Source: Erpobdella octoculata
Lineage: Eukaryota; Annelida; Clitellata; Hirudinida; Erpobdellidae
Reading direction: 5' to 3'
NCBI GenBank assembly: GCA_963978895.1
Contig: OZ022246.1
Coordinates: forward strand, 3,448,955 to 3,512,954
DNA length: 64,000 bases
Positions within the stretch are counted from its first letter, which is position 1; every line of letters starts with the position of its first letter. Of this stretch, positions 11,076 through 42,463 are shown one piece after another. Position numbers and translations under genes: made by a program. The notes below the pieces were generated by a model, which did not search any database, was not told the DNA's origin, and was given only the letters and a program-made list of their open reading frames with translations.

Positions 11076-12650
11076 TATTGCACATTAATTAATTACTTTC
11101 GGACACTTACAGTAGCTTCGAACAATCTTTCGCATAACATGGCGCGTTGTTAAATTTCTCGTGCTACTGAATCCGGCGTTATTGGTGTTAACCCAGTAGC
11201 TCGTATTCGAAGTAAAAATCATTTGATAGAGTTAAATAGTTAAACGTTAAGATGGAATGAACCTGGAGCTGTTGGAGCTATCGGTGTTAGCACGTTTCGA
11301 ACGAATCCAGTGAAAAACAACGCATTCATAACGGACCACCCCCCCCTCCCCCCTCCCCGTCGTAAGAAGTGAGTAGACTTAAAAAGTATACAAAACGTAT
11401 TAGTTTTCCATTTTCCATTACGGACTTGGATCAGATTCGTTGGTGATTCACCACTGAAATACTGAAAACTCGGACATGATGGACGAAGAAATAACGAAAA
11501 TAATAAGATCGTCCGAACTCTTGACGAAGCCAAACAACAGGATTTCCCTGAGGTTGCCGTTTCGCTCTCACGACACACAAGCACACACAGTTATACACAT
11601 CAATAGACAATAGTTGCACGAGCACAGCACGTGGTGAGAGAATAAGATGAAAAGCATATTGCATAATAATATATACTTAGTAATATATTTCAGTTAGGCA
11701 CTCACTAGCCGCAGAGCTATTGTAAATGTGTTCACGTGCTACCCAAAAGGCAGACGCAATGCAGAGAAAAACAGTAAACAAACTCGTTTGTCATAATAAA
11801 CAATCGAGTGTCGATAACTAGGGTCAAGTTGAACAAAAATAAAAATTCACGACAGAAAAACAACAGCCGGCCATGTTGAATGATGAATCTCCCTTTTTAG
11901 CCTGATGTGATTACAGAGCTATATTTATGACTGCATCGTAAAACTCAATTAGGTACACTAATAATAATGTACCCAAAAAGGGGTATAAGTATTGATGGTA
12001 AAGAAAACACTAAATTGCATTAACCACCTAAGACCTAAATTGTCTGCTTATGAGCACGGTATCCCCACACATAGGTACATAGTACCTACATTCCTCGTTT
12101 GAGGCGGATACCAGGATAACACGATCGTTTTCGTTTCCAAGATAATTTAATGCCCAAAAATTGTTTTTGTTTATATATATATATATACTCCGAAGAAGAG
12201 AACGAAAGAGAAGAGAAGAGAGACATCATTAATCGCAGTCCGCGCTAACGGAAAGAGGTGGAAAGGTTTTTAAAGGAATAAAAAACAGGTTGTTTTGTTT
12301 GTAGGAGCTCCTGTCGTCCGAAGACGACGCCCACTCGGTAAACAAGAGTAAGATGATAACAAAATCTGATTTAGAATAATCATCTGCAACATGGTTCATG
12401 CTCATCCACAACTAATCACCAAAAAACACATTTTAAACTTCAGTAATACCGCGCAGCAGTTATATTGCACTTCTTAATCTTTGGAAAGAAGGAAAAAAAA
12501 CTTCTCTTTGCAATATTAATACTAGGACAGCAGAAATTTCCGTGCAAACCTATCTACGGATGTAGAATGTAGAATGTAGATGTTTTCTAAACATAGAAAA
12601 GTTACGCGGTGAGTTTAATTTCCTATTCATGTTGTGTTGCGAAAGTCGTG
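11076..12650. other. Intergenic, CAT array to the 12.86-kb gene
   Basis: Two short related segments (about 11164-11205 and 11252-11300) share GG(C)GTTATTGGTGTTA-like and ATCGGTGTTA-like blocks. A C-rich run lies at 11338-11360 and a short TA run at 12173-12187. No coding region is supported. Confidence 0.45.
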
Positions 12651-12655
12651 CAGTC

Positions 12656-12789
12656 CACGTGAAGAGCAGAGGCTGCTCTCCGATTGGCCGGCAGATAATC
12701 GTGTCAAGGTCGGTCGGCACGTGAAACGCGCTGAACAACGCGAAACTAGGGCGCGTGTCTCGGTGATGGCCTGAGTGTGTTTATATAAA
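12656..12789 (+). promoter_or_regulatory. Core promoter: two E-boxes, CCAAT and TATA box
   Basis: Palindromic E-boxes CACGTG lie at 12656-12661 and 12718-12723. An inverted CCAAT (ATTGG) lies at 12683-12687 and TATATAAA at 12782-12789. The ATG of the next gene is at 12861, so the start is expected near 12812. CACGTG is bound by bHLH or bHLH-PAS factors such as USF, MITF/TFEB, MYC-MAX and CLOCK-BMAL1. The spacing and order suggest a regulated, focused promoter; which factor binds is unknown. Confidence 0.6.
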
Positions 12790-12860
12790 CCATCGCCATT
12801 CCTTTCCAGTGCATAAAATCAGCTGCAACATTTCGTTTTGTTGTTTAGTGGTTATTTTAG

Positions 12861-13850
12861 ATGAATCTCAACGAGTCGGATCTCGATCATACATTACTTC
12901 GGTTGCTGTAAGTGACGGTTTTTATCTTTCATTTTGAAAGCTCCGTTTTTTTGCTAATTTGCCTAATTTTTTTAATGAGTCATGTATTGTTTAATTTTTA
13001 TTAATAAATCGGGTTTTCTGTTTACAGAATTGCCATAAGTGTCAAGAAGTGTAGACTTTTCTTGCTATTCGATCGTCTCAACGAAAAAATGAAAATGGAC
13101 CAAAGACTTTTGAAATCAAAGAAGCGATTTTCATCTCTTTGGAGGCGGATCCTGAACTCCAAACTTCCCGAGAATCTCAGCGACGAGGATCATCACACCA
13201 CGGTAAAGAAGCCGTTTGTCGTCAACAACGGCCAGATCAATTTAATAGACGATTGCGAGAGCAACAAGGAGAACTCTTCGTCCGATCAGGAAGGCGAAGA
13301 GAGTCTTTCGTCTGTCAAGTCATGCCTCATGTCGTCGTCGTCACCGCAGTGCCCTCCCCAGACGATACTTAAAAAGTCTCAGACCGCTCCCTCTTGTCAT
13401 CACCGTCAGACGCCGTCGTCCGAGAGACACGCCACGTTTAAAGAGATAGTCAAAGTGCACGAGTACGTCGTTCAAGACTCGCTCGAGGCGGAAGAGCATT
13501 ACACGAGCGAGGCGTCGCTCACGGACGAAGACGAGTGTTCGTCTCTCAGGAAAGGCTTCTACGTCGAAAACTATCCGGAAGATGACAACGAAGATCACGT
13601 CGGGTATGTTGTATCTTCCAATTTTGACACCAAGAAACTCATCACCGACGGGGAGAAAGCCAACATTTTCAGAAAGTTAAACGACCCAGATGAGTCCCAG
13701 GACGAGGGATCGAGGAGCGATTCTCCCTCCCGACAGCCGCAGGTCCAGAAGCCCAAGGCTTTGAAGAAATCTTCGAAAACGAAACCGAAAAAGAAGACTC
13801 CTCCGAAACAAGAGCTTGCCGACGATTTGTTTTACGATTTTGCATGCTAG
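12861..13850 (+). CDS. Unrecognised acidic, Ser/Lys-rich protein (289 aa)
   Basis: Two exons, 12861-12907 and 13028-13850, joined by a GT-AG phase-2 intron. The product starts MNLNESDLDHTLLRLL. Residues 17-57 are basic with hydrophobic spacing (RLFLLFDRLNEK, WRRILNSKLP) and may form a helix. The rest is low-complexity: acidic and Ser-rich, with SP/TP sites, a KEN motif (SNKENSSSD) like an APC/C degron, a block TILKKS...ERHATFKEIVKVHEY that looks like a structured motif, and a Lys/Pro-rich basic stretch before the C-terminus DDLFYDFAC. There is no signal peptide or membrane segment; it is probably nuclear or cytosolic. CpG-rich, even codon use and the TATA promoter argue for a real gene. The second exon alone is also open from a TTG at 13062; the spliced ATG is preferred. 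I do not recognise the family. Confidence 0.75.
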
Positions 13851-14436
13851 TTGCAAGCTTAGGTCACCTTGCCTACAGGTGACACAAATTCATCTGACCT
13901 CGATGACAGTTTCTGTAGGGTAACCTGTTGATTAGATATGGCTACAGGCTCCTGCTTCTTCTCAGACACCTTATGTTCTTTTAATTTATTTATATTTTGC
14001 CATTACGGAAGACTTATGCAGGATCATCGAAAACGGGCTACACATGTCTAGCTGAATGCCTTGACTGCTTCAAGAGTTTCTAAACGTTTTTTTTTTAAGT
14101 GCGAATGCCAGAGAGACCACCTGGTTGTCCGTTACGTGAATCTCGACATTTTTTCATCGTTTCTGACGCTTTTTTTTATTACATATTTATGAATCTCATT
14201 CCTGTCTCGGTAGTAGTGATGGCTTTTCTGTTATTTCCAGTTGTGTGTGAACGTATGTGTGTATATGTGTATGTGTGTGTTTATTAGCAGCAGTAGTTGC
14301 GTCTTTGTTGTTTTCGTTTTCTTTCAACCCAGTGCACGTTCTACAAAGTTATCAGCCAGATCAAATCTCTTTTGTGATAGAAATAGACAGTTTATTGTGC
14401 AGTTTTTTTTTATTTGAAAAGAGAAAAAGTAAAATG

Positions 14437-14442
14437 AATAAA
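14437..14442 (+). terminator. Candidate polyadenylation signal of the 12.86-kb gene
   Basis: AATAAA about 590 bp after the stop codon, followed by T/G-rich sequence. The 3' UTR between contains T-rich runs and a short TG run (14250-14281). Confidence 0.45.
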
Positions 14443-15129
14443 ATTGGTGAAAACATGAAACTGTTTTGTTTTCTGTTTCAAGCGAAGATATATTTTTAAC
14501 TTGCAGGATTCAACCACTCCACTCATGAGCTGTTTTTATGTTGACGAGAATCGAGTATAAGACGAATGACTCTCCATAGGTCTCGATTCTGACCTCTACT
14601 GTTATGGTGGCGTTCTCTCTCTCTTCAGGGCAACATTCAGGTCGAATGAAGCGGCGACCTAGTTTTTGGTCCGCGAAAAAATTAATTTTTTCCGTAAAAA
14701 AATCTGTTTTTGAGTTTGCACTCATGATATTTTCAAAGTCTGGAGCAAACGTATTGGTATATTAGTTATCCAGTCAATTCTCCAGCGATGAATGCAACTT
14801 GAAAGGATAATAATTTGTCTGCACAACTGTAAAGAATTTAAAACAGACCAAACGATAACGCGGTAATTTAATGGAAGTGTCAAACTGTCGGAGAATAAGC
14901 GTACGCATTTTCCGCAATATTTTAGGTTGTGAAAGTGAAAGTCATTGAAAAAATACTCCAATCATAAGAACGAAAATATTTCACTTTGTAATAAATAAAT
15001 GAGCGCCTCATCTTTTTGAAAGTTTCAGTTTCCCTTCAGGCGAGTTAATAAGTTGGTTTGAGATTTAGCATACGCCTTATCAAGACAAGTCTTGCTCAAG
15101 GCAAGAGAGGGAGGGTACTTGCAAAGGCA
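14443..15129. other. Intergenic, no recognised feature
   Basis: Unique-looking AT-rich DNA. Two open frames of 71 and 79 codons on the minus strand have no signature. Confidence 0.45.
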
Positions 15130-15277
15130 GCCATTTATAGGCGCCTACCCCTTTAGCAAATGCGAGTGAACTCCTTGCTTAAGGGAGTTACGCTGGTGAC
15201 GCCGGCGAGGTTTGAACTGCCGACCTAACGATCGACAGGCGAACTCTCTACCGCTCTACCGCTCTGCCACCAGCGCG
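15130..15277 (-). mobile_element. tRNA-derived SINE, copy on minus strand
   Basis: Read on the minus strand it starts CGCTGGTGGCAGAGCGG (RNA polymerase III A-box-like). It continues to GGTCGGCAGTTCAAACC (B-box-like), then a body with GTAACTCCCTTA and GGAGTTCACTCGCAT. The copy at 24834-25067 shares this order. This copy has a tandem duplication of GAGCGGTA within the A-box region and diverges before the TATAAAT-type tail. It is not a functional tRNA, because the anticodon and acceptor stems do not fold properly. Confidence 0.8.
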
Positions 15278-15439
15278 ATTAACAATCGTCTGGTCTTGTT
15301 TTTGTTTACTGTACTTTCATTAACGCCATTCCAAAGCAGATATTTTGCATATGATGTGGTGATGTTGTACCTATTGCTAATAGTTAAGTATGAATAATAT
15401 TAAATATCCGTCAGCGACTTATACGGGATTAACGGGAAA

Positions 15440-15590
15440 ATCGGTTTATTCGTGTTTTCTACACAAAGGGAGTCTCAGGTAGTATACCGCACTGGAGCTG
15501 CCCAAGTGGGCAAGACATCAACGGGTACGGGTTTACCCGTACCTAATTTGTGTTTTCCTGCAGGGTTGTCACGAACGTAAATGAAAAAAA
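15440..15590 (+). mobile_element. Possible hAT-like transposon remnant (left)
   Basis: Contains CGGGTACGGGTTTACCCGTACC (15517-15539 region) and then CAGGGTTGTCACGAACG (from about 15563). GGGTACGGGT-type composition near a CAGGG or TAGGG end is common in hAT-family elements. A similarly flavoured segment in inverse orientation lies at 17490-17620. No matching 8-bp target duplication was found, so this is tentative. Confidence 0.3.
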
Positions 15591-15905
15591 AACTAAAATT
15601 CCGTAGTTTATTAAATGACCGTGACATATGTTGTGCTGGTATGACAATAAAGATTAAGCATAAAACTTAAGGACGTCATGGGAAGGGTCAATTTCTTTTC
15701 AAAGCCCACAAAAATCAAAGTTTTTCCAAACCCTTTTGTTATTTTACGGTTCCACGACAAAACGTTCACAGACAAAATGCTCACGATAGCAACATTGAAT
15801 TTAATTTACTTTTTTAATGATCAAATATTTTGTTTTTCACGAAATGAGCACAAATTGGTAAGTCAGTAAATAAGTTTGCATATTAATCATTTATTTAATC
15901 AAAAA

Positions 15906-16206
15906 CAAACAAGTGAAGCAAAAAAACAAAGTTTTTTAAAAGCACACTTTTATATAATCAATTGTGTAGGCCACATTCTGTTACATAAACAACGAGCATA
16001 TTAGCATAGACAATAAATAGTTCATTGAAAATATCACAAATAATTATTTAATTAAATTTTGTCCAATCGATCCAAAAATTTGATAGAATGCATTGATTAT
16101 CAGTTCGGAGGTGTTTAAATTTTTTTAGCTCATCGGGAAGTTAGTTTAAAATCAATTGCAAAATTTGACGACAGACAGAGAAGTCAAGTTAAGTAAAAGT
16201 GTGTAA
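15906..16206 (+). repeat. Dispersed repeat R1, copy 1
   Basis: Matches 41266-41676 in the same orientation, with near-identical blocks: AACAAGTGAAGCAAAAAAAC, ATATCACAAATAATTATTT, AAATTTTGTCCAATCGATCC, TTGATAGAATGCATT and CAGAGAAGTCAAGTTAAGTA. A more diverged relative lies at 46900-47050. It has no coding capacity. This copy lacks about 100 bp present in the middle of the 41-kb copy and directly precedes the telomeric minisatellite. Confidence 0.85.
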
Positions 16207-16235
16207 AAATTTGACATGTGGAATGCCCTTGCTTA

Positions 16236-16892
16236 CCTGTCGGTGAACGAAGTAGCTAGTGGGATGCTAACCCTAACACTATCGAAGTAACTAGTGGGAT
16301 GCTAACCCTAACCCTATCGAAGTAACTAGTGGGATGCTAACCCAAACTCTAGCCCTAACCCTAACGAAGTAACTAGTGAGATGCTAACGAAGTAACTAGT
16401 GAGATGCTAACCCTAACCCTAACGAGGTAACTAGTGGGATGCTAACCCTAACCCTATCGAAGTAACTAGTGGGATGCTAACCCTAACCCTAGCCTTAACC
16501 CTAACGAAGTAACTAGTGAGATAATAACCCTAATCCTAACGAGGTAACTAGTGGGATGCTAACCCTAACCCTAACCCTAACGAAGTAACTAGTGAGATGC
16601 TAACCCTAAACTTAACCCTAACCCTAACGAGGTAACTAGTGGGATGTTAACCCTAACCCTATCGAAGTAACTAGTGGGATGTTAACCCTAACCCTAACGA
16701 AATAACTAGTGAGATGCTAACCCTAACCCTAACGAGGTAACTAATGGGATGCTAACCCTAACCCTAGCCCTAACCCTAACGAAGTAACTAGTGAGATGCT
16801 AACCCTAGCCTTAACCCTAACGAAGTAATTAGTGAGATGCTAACTCTAACCCTAGGCTAGGCCTAGCCCTAACCCTAACCATAACCCTAACC
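16236..16892 (+). repeat. Composite telomere-like minisatellite
   Basis: About 15 units, each a 17-18-bp core GAAGTAACTAGTGGGATG followed by CTAACC hexamers, the animal telomere repeat (CCCTAA)n. The basic unit is 35 bp. Units lengthen or shorten in 6-bp steps according to how many hexamers they hold. Core variants (GAAG/GAGG, GTGGG/GTGAG) alternate along the array. The last 60 bp are mostly hexamers with GCCTAG variants. An interstitial telomeric sequence of this composite type is probably a displaced subtelomeric satellite; the purity suggests homogenisation. Confidence 0.9.
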
Positions 16893-16979
16893 CACGGCTG
16901 CACGCCGAGAAAACAAAAAAAAACTTTGAACACTTAGAACATCCTACTACTAACCCTAACCATTTTTACAAACTTTTAT

Positions 16980-17217
16980 TTAGGTTACAATCTCTGTTTG
17001 TGTATGTGTGGCTTTCTCTGTAGGCAAATCTTGCAAGTAAAATTTAACCAGCTTTTTGACTAGCTAGAAAACTGAAACTTTCAGCATAGGTTTATATTGG
17101 ATGCAATACATGATTCAATTAAAAAAAAATTAATTTGAACATCTTTCGTATTCCTAAATCGAGTGTATTTGAAATAAAAGTTTGAGTTGAAAAACTCGTT
17201 TTTCCTTTACTTTTTTC
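16980..17217 (+). repeat. Dispersed repeat R2, copy 2
   Basis: Inverted partner of 1541-1787 (see there). Here it follows the telomeric minisatellite. The 11-mer GGCTGCACGCC stands on both sides of it (about 16895 and 17223). Confidence 0.75.
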
Positions 17218-17489
17218 TCTTGTGGCTGCACGCCAAACAATATATTCAATTAATAATATTCAATTAAATATGCATATGTAAACTAAATTGAGTATAGAAA
17301 CTTCGATTGACGTTGTTTCGAACTTGTAGTCAGTGATAATTTGTTGAAGTTACAAGTTATTACACCACACTTCATGTAACATTTTTGTTGGATATTTTGA
17401 TGGTTATTGTCTGCAGTTTAGGTTACCTGTATACAAGTTACAAAGTGACGTGATAACATTTTTAGTGTGTCCTAGTAAAGCTAACTAAT

Positions 17490-17620
17490 TGACGGGAAAC
17501 GGGTATACCCAAGGGTAAAGAGTCCACGGGTACACCATTTTACCCACGGGTCGGTACGGATACGAACAAATATTGATGGGTCGGGTTGAGTACGGATTTT
17601 CTTACCCACGAAGCCCTAAT
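17490..17620 (-). mobile_element. Possible hAT-like transposon remnant (right)
   Basis: On the minus strand it begins TAGGGCTTCGTGGGTAAG and continues with repeated ACCCGACCC and GGGTA motifs. It could be the opposite end of the element suspected at 15563, which would enclose repeat R1, the telomeric array and R2. The ends match only weakly (AGGG plus scattered bases). Confidence 0.3.
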
Positions 17621-17959
17621 TTGAGCCTATAAAACTCGCTACATCTAGCGAGTTAAATGTAAAATTTCATATAACAAGCAAGCCGTAAAAACTAGTTTTT
17701 TTTCTTCAGAAATTCCTCATATATTAATAATTTTAAGCGGGGTTCTCTTTTAGCTTGTACTTACCCAGGTCGACCTAGGACCAACAGGGCCAAGAGTCTC
17801 GCGATGCTGTGAGCCAGCACTGTAGAAACTTAATTTTTTTACATACATTACGATACTATACCGGCTTATATTTGAAGCATTTTCCAGTTTATCCAGCAAA
17901 ACAAGGTGACGAGGTGGACCATGAGAACAATTGAATATTCAGTGTGAGGTCTGACTTGT

Positions 17960-18026
17960 AATTTCCTTGAGCAAGAAACTAACTCACATGTGCTCACGTC
18001 ATCTGGCGCTACATAAATAAATTCAT
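17960..18026 (+). mobile_element. SINE 3' fragment
   Basis: CCTTGAGCAAG...ACTCACAT...CATCTGGCGCTACATAAATAAATTCAT matches the 3' half of the SINE at 24834-25067 (CCCTTAGGCAAGG...TATCTGGCGCTATATAAATTCAT). The tRNA-like head is missing, consistent with 5' truncation. Confidence 0.65.
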
Positions 18027-19311
18027 TTCAACAATGACAGACAAAAACGGTTTTTTGTCATATTGTGGCAAATATACTCGTATATTCTAATAACCCTTAA
18101 GATGATATTAATTTTAATAACTATTTTACAAACATGAGTAAGTTGAGTAATAAATTCACGCCAGCTGTCCACCACAGCTCCTCAACTCTTTTACTTCTGA
18201 AAATGATTTCACTCTATATGACTCGACAAGGGTAATATTAGCTAAAAAAACCTACTGAAACTAGTGAAACGGAATAAATTTGTATTTTATTCAGCCATAA
18301 AAGTGCTGTTCTTTAAATGTTTAACACTGTTTCGATTTTGGTATCAACGTTGGTTGAACTTATTGATGCCTTAACCTTTGGCTCAGGGCAAATACCTCCG
18401 ATACAGATAACCAGTATTAGTCCGCCGAAAGCGGTAATCGGCGCAACCCGGTTTTACGACAATGAAAAAAATTCGAGCACACGAGAAATTAAGAGGCGCA
18501 GTCGACATTTTCTTTTATAATTTCAGAAAAGGAAAACTAATCAAATTCAAGTCCGAATGAATTTTTTATAGTTAATTTTATGGCGAAAAATTAGTTACTT
18601 TCGGTCGCGGCAGAGATTCTTCAGCCACCGGCCATCTAAACGCCAAAAACAGGACACAAAAAAAAAGAGTCTCAAAATTCGCGGCAAAAAATGTCAGTAT
18701 TGCCCCGGCAACAGGCGAAGAAGTGTCAACAAAATTCAGAACCTAATCTGTACACCGAAAAAAAAATCCACGATTATAAATAAATTCTTTAATTATAGCC
18801 ATGTTCGCTTTTGCGAAGATAACAAACCAATAATTGCCTTGCAAGAGTTGATGGAGAATGAAAAACAAAATATTTACAAAAAGAAATATGGCACGATAAT
18901 AATAATAATAATAATAATGATGATGATGATAATAATAATAATAATAATGATGATAATGATGGATAATGATAATAATAATAATGATAACTGACCAATCTCT
19001 CTGGACGTGTAACCTTACAAATTCAACAGTGCACATACGTAGTACGGGTCAGTGAAATGATGCTAGACAAGGTTTCACATTTATCAACAGCAATAAAATA
19101 GAATAAACAGTTATTTCAAAATAAATTACATTATATATAATATATCTATATATTGATATAAAAAAAAATATTAGCTGTAAATGTACCATGATATCGTAAA
19201 AAGGTCTCTTGGTCTAAAATAATTCCTTCAAAATATGTAAAAAAATGAGAAAGAAAAGAAAATACATTGATTGCCTTGCAAGAAGTGCAGGTGATTTAAA
19301 ATTTAGCGAGA
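18027..19311. other. 3' flank / probable 3' UTR side of ZMIZ gene
   Basis: Holds an AAT/GAT microsatellite (18896-18988). No clean AATAAA on the minus strand lies close to the stop at 19312; TTTAAT on the plus strand (ATTAAA on minus) at about 18788 is a candidate. The GC-richer part 18590-18720 is not recognised. Confidence 0.4.
18896..18988 (+). repeat. (AAT)n/(GAT)n microsatellite
   Basis: Interrupted AAT array with embedded GAT triplets; no coding role. Confidence 0.9.
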
Positions 19312-40064
<20,753 letters not shown>

Positions 40065-41265
40065 CTGTACAACAACACAACGACACAAATGGTCTCACAA
40101 GAGCATTTCTCCCTTTCACTTTTTTGTTTGTTTGTTTCTTTCTCTAGTGAAGAAATAAGTCCCGGTAAATGATCCTGATGATGATCATGATGATGATGAC
40201 GACGATAAATGTGATGATGATTTTGATGGTGGTGATGATGACGATGATGGGAAACTGCACTGAAATGGGCTGGAAAAAATGGAGAAAATATAGAAGATAT
40301 CTTCAGTGGTGGTAATTGAAGGACGAAAGGAAGGATGGAAAGAAACAAACTTATAATGCAAACGAATAAATGTATGTATAAAGATTGAATGAATGAATGA
40401 ATGAATGAATGAATGAATGAATGAATGAATGAATGAATGAATGAATGAATGAATGAATGAACGGAAAAGGGTCATTTCCACTCAAAGAAACACAAGCACA
40501 AACTCTTTTCCATGAAAGCATCACATTGGCCGATGATTACGTTGGAGAAGGAGAAGATAACAATGACGAAGATGATAAGATGATGATGACGATGATGAAG
40601 ATGGTGATGATGAAGATGACGGAGATTTTGTTGAAGGTTGTGGTGATATTGATGTTGTCTTCGAACAAGAATAATAAATGTCACTCATTGGAAAAGTGAA
40701 AGAAGCAATGGAAGGATGCACACGCAGATAGTGAATTAAACAAATAATACGTGCGTTTATATGAAATGATTACATCAAATACATCTTAAAGACATCATAT
40801 GTACATCGTTTTCAATCACACGCCCGCATTCATACGAAAGTAGGCCTACATTAACACACATACACACACACAAACATGCATACACACACACACCCAGACA
40901 AACACAAGCAGATATTCAAAGACAATAAAAGATAGAACTGACCAGTGAGCCAGTGCAAGTGTACCTAGCTACCTACTTACCTACCTACCTACCTAGCAGT
41001 GCCTCATCACTATACTATAACAGCTGGCTGGCCTGCCTGCATTAAAGTGAGACAAGTACATTCGTATATTCGATATTGTTGCACGTGAGCATAGATACAT
41101 TCACACACCCAAAGACTACATACATACATACATACATACATACATACATACATACATACATACATACATACACACACATACATACACACACATACATACA
41201 CACACATACATACATACACACACCACGGGTCGGGTCGGGTCAAATAGGGTCAAGCTAAAAGAATA
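40065..41265. other. ZMIZ upstream intron, first part
   Basis: GAT-rich 40175-40245, (TGAA)n 40386-40460, GAT-rich 40550-40625, short (CTAC)n near 40965-40995, (CATA)n 41119-41220, and CGGGTCGGGTCGGGT at 41228-41241. No exon recognised. Confidence 0.75.
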
Positions 41266-41676
41266 AAACAAGTGAAGCAAAAAAACAAAGTTTTTAAAAA
41301 TACACTTTTATATTTGTACACTATTCAAGTGATGATTTGACATCCTCTTTACGTTGATGTTGTCCAATCAATCCGAAGATTACATATGTTAAACATAGAC
41401 TTATATATATTATTATTATCATAAGTCTATGATGTTAAATAAACAACAAGCATATTAGCATAGATAATAAATAGTTCGACGAAAATATCACAAATAATTA
41501 TTTCATTAAATTTTGTCCAATCGATCCGAAAATTTGATAGAATGCATTATTAATTAGTTCGGAGGTATGTTTAAATTTTTAAATCTCTAGCTCATCGGGA
41601 AGTTAGTTTACAATCGATTGCAAAATTTGACGACAGACAGAAAGACAGAGAAGTCAAGTTAAGTAAAAGTGTGTAA
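41266..41676 (+). repeat. Dispersed repeat R1, copy 2
   Basis: Same orientation as 15906-16206. It carries an extra central segment (about 41310-41445) that includes an inner inverted repeat (CATAGACTTA / TAAGTCTATG, 41394-41431). High identity outside that segment suggests fairly recent activity of a non-autonomous element. Confidence 0.85.
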
Positions 41677-42387
41677 TAAATGTAAACTACTTTCAATGTA
41701 CAAGTTACACACACACAACACAAATCTAATTCAACGACAATTCTGATCTGCACGCACATACACAACACTAGAGGCACATACAGATACACTAGATTCAGTT
41801 ACCCAATCATCATACAAGTAAGTGTCTATAAGTTAACGTCTGTGTGACCTAAGTATGCACGTGATTGTGCATCTCCTTAAAAGGACAATTTTATTTTCTT
41901 TAGATTTTTCTATCCACGAAATCCTGTCCTTCTTGTCAACATAACAGTGGCCTTCTTGAACATAACACGCCATTTAAATCTAACTCGGTATCATCATCAT
42001 TACAATTCAGTCACATACCAGACCAGTTGTTATGTTCACGTGTGCATTTCAATGATAAAGTGATATGAATTATGAATTATTCCGTGTTATTATATGTAAC
42101 TCTCGATGGGAAATAATAATAAAAAAACTGATATCATTCATTGGATACAAACGTACAGATATCGTTTATCGTCAATGAAAGAATTGTACACCTAAGTCAC
42201 TTAATTTATTCATCGATATCATCACAAGTATCACGTGCACTGAGTAAACGCACGTACGTACGTATGTATGTGTGTAAGCATGTATATTTATATGTACGTG
42301 AGTCTCAGGTCCAGGGGATCGCGTGCACACATCTACAAATGAGAAATCACCTTTTAGCTAGCGAGACGGAGAGTAATGGTAAGAGAG

Positions 42388-42463
<76 letters not shown>

